Origin: Oreohelix idahoensis
Lineage: Eukaryota > Mollusca > Gastropoda > Stylommatophora > Oreohelicidae
Direction: 5' to 3'
DNA length: 64,000 nt
NCBI GenBank assembly: GCA_024509875.1
Contig: JAMPIV010008058.1
Span: 317,501 to 381,500 of the forward strand
In this document: piece after piece, positions 63,720 to 64,000 of the stretch
Layout of the letters: the number at the start of each line of letters is the position of its first letter
Numbering within the stretch: the stretch's first letter is position 1
The notes under the pieces: model-generated
What the model was told of the DNA's origin: nothing
What the model saw: the letters and a program-made list of their open reading frames with translations, nothing else
Database searches by the model: none
Position numbers and translations under genes: made by a program

Positions 63720-64000
63720 AGTGGAATCCAGTGGACTCTGACTGGAAAGTTGGATGATCTGGATTTTGCTGATGACTTGGCTCTTCTGTCCCATGGCCGT
63801 TTTCGGATGCACGACAGATTGAAAACACTTAGTGAGAGGTCACAGCGATTGGGTCTGAAAATACACAGGGAAAAGACAAAGATAATGAGAATAAATGCAG
63901 GTAATGAAAACAGGGTTGAACTTGAAGAAGCACCCATACAAGATGTAGAAACGTACACATATCTTGGCAGCAATATAGACAAAGTTGGAGGGGCAGACAG
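63720..64000 (+). pseudogene. LINE RT fragment running out of the window
   Basis: Open from after a stop at 63717 to the window end: GIQWTLTGKLDDLDF, FADDLALLS (catalytic Asp pair), RLGLKIHREKTKIMRIN and TYTYLGSNIDKVGGAD. It lacks the earlier RT motifs, so it is 5'-truncated. Same family style as LINE K (16914-17942), whose last part, GIRWTTF to EYADD, corresponds to the start of this one. Confidence 0.82.

Overview
The window is a metazoan intergenic block made almost entirely of nested retrotransposons. It is AT-rich, and I found no complete host gene, rRNA, tRNA or CRISPR array. The mix is Ty3/gypsy elements with integrase upstream of reverse transcriptase (Gmr1 type), a Penelope-like element with a GIY-YIG endonuclease, RTE-like and CR1/L2-like LINEs, and SINE-like elements. 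This suggests an animal with a large, repeat-rich genome. A marine invertebrate such as a mollusc is my guess, but the sequence does not settle it.

Layout. Region 1-13.6 kb: the 3' half of a Gmr1-type element (E), split by a complete LTR element (D, 3397-12587, target duplication ATAAT). Region 13.6-16.9 kb: a 5'-truncated Penelope-like element joined head to head to an inverted partial copy of itself. Region 16.9-32.6 kb: a LINE remnant (K, +) carrying a CR1/L2-like LINE (L, -), which is broken by a full LTR element (A, 18264-26596, duplication ATACC), a solo LTR (27558-29412, duplication TAGGC) and three SINE-like insertions. Region 33.0-38.4 kb: an LTR-like piece (H) and a compact LTR element (F, 34253-38385, duplication ATGA). 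Region 39.3-57.4 kb: LTR element B (duplication GATGT), whose 3' LTR holds element C (40772-50064, duplication CCTGT). Region 58.1-64 kb: an LTR fragment related to F (G), an RTE-like LINE and the start of another LINE.

The most striking object is the single protein of element F (36341-37888, minus strand). A retroviral-type Gag N-terminus is fused to a cold-shock domain, a basic linker and two CCHC knuckles. The order and motif spelling are those of the developmental RNA-binding protein Lin28. The element has LTRs, a primer site and a polypurine tract but no room for protease, integrase or reverse transcriptase, so it looks like a gag-only element carrying a captured Lin28 module.

A second theme is that elements A, B and D kept SCAN-like Gag coding but lost polymerase functions in different ways. 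A and B share an unrecognised segment where the integrase catalytic core should be. D keeps an intact protease-integrase but has no reverse transcriptase. C has all expected domains, nearly identical LTRs and a canonical -1 frameshift heptamer between its gag-protease and integrase-RT reading frames. C, or relatives of C and E, could be a source of enzymes for the defective elements; that is inference.
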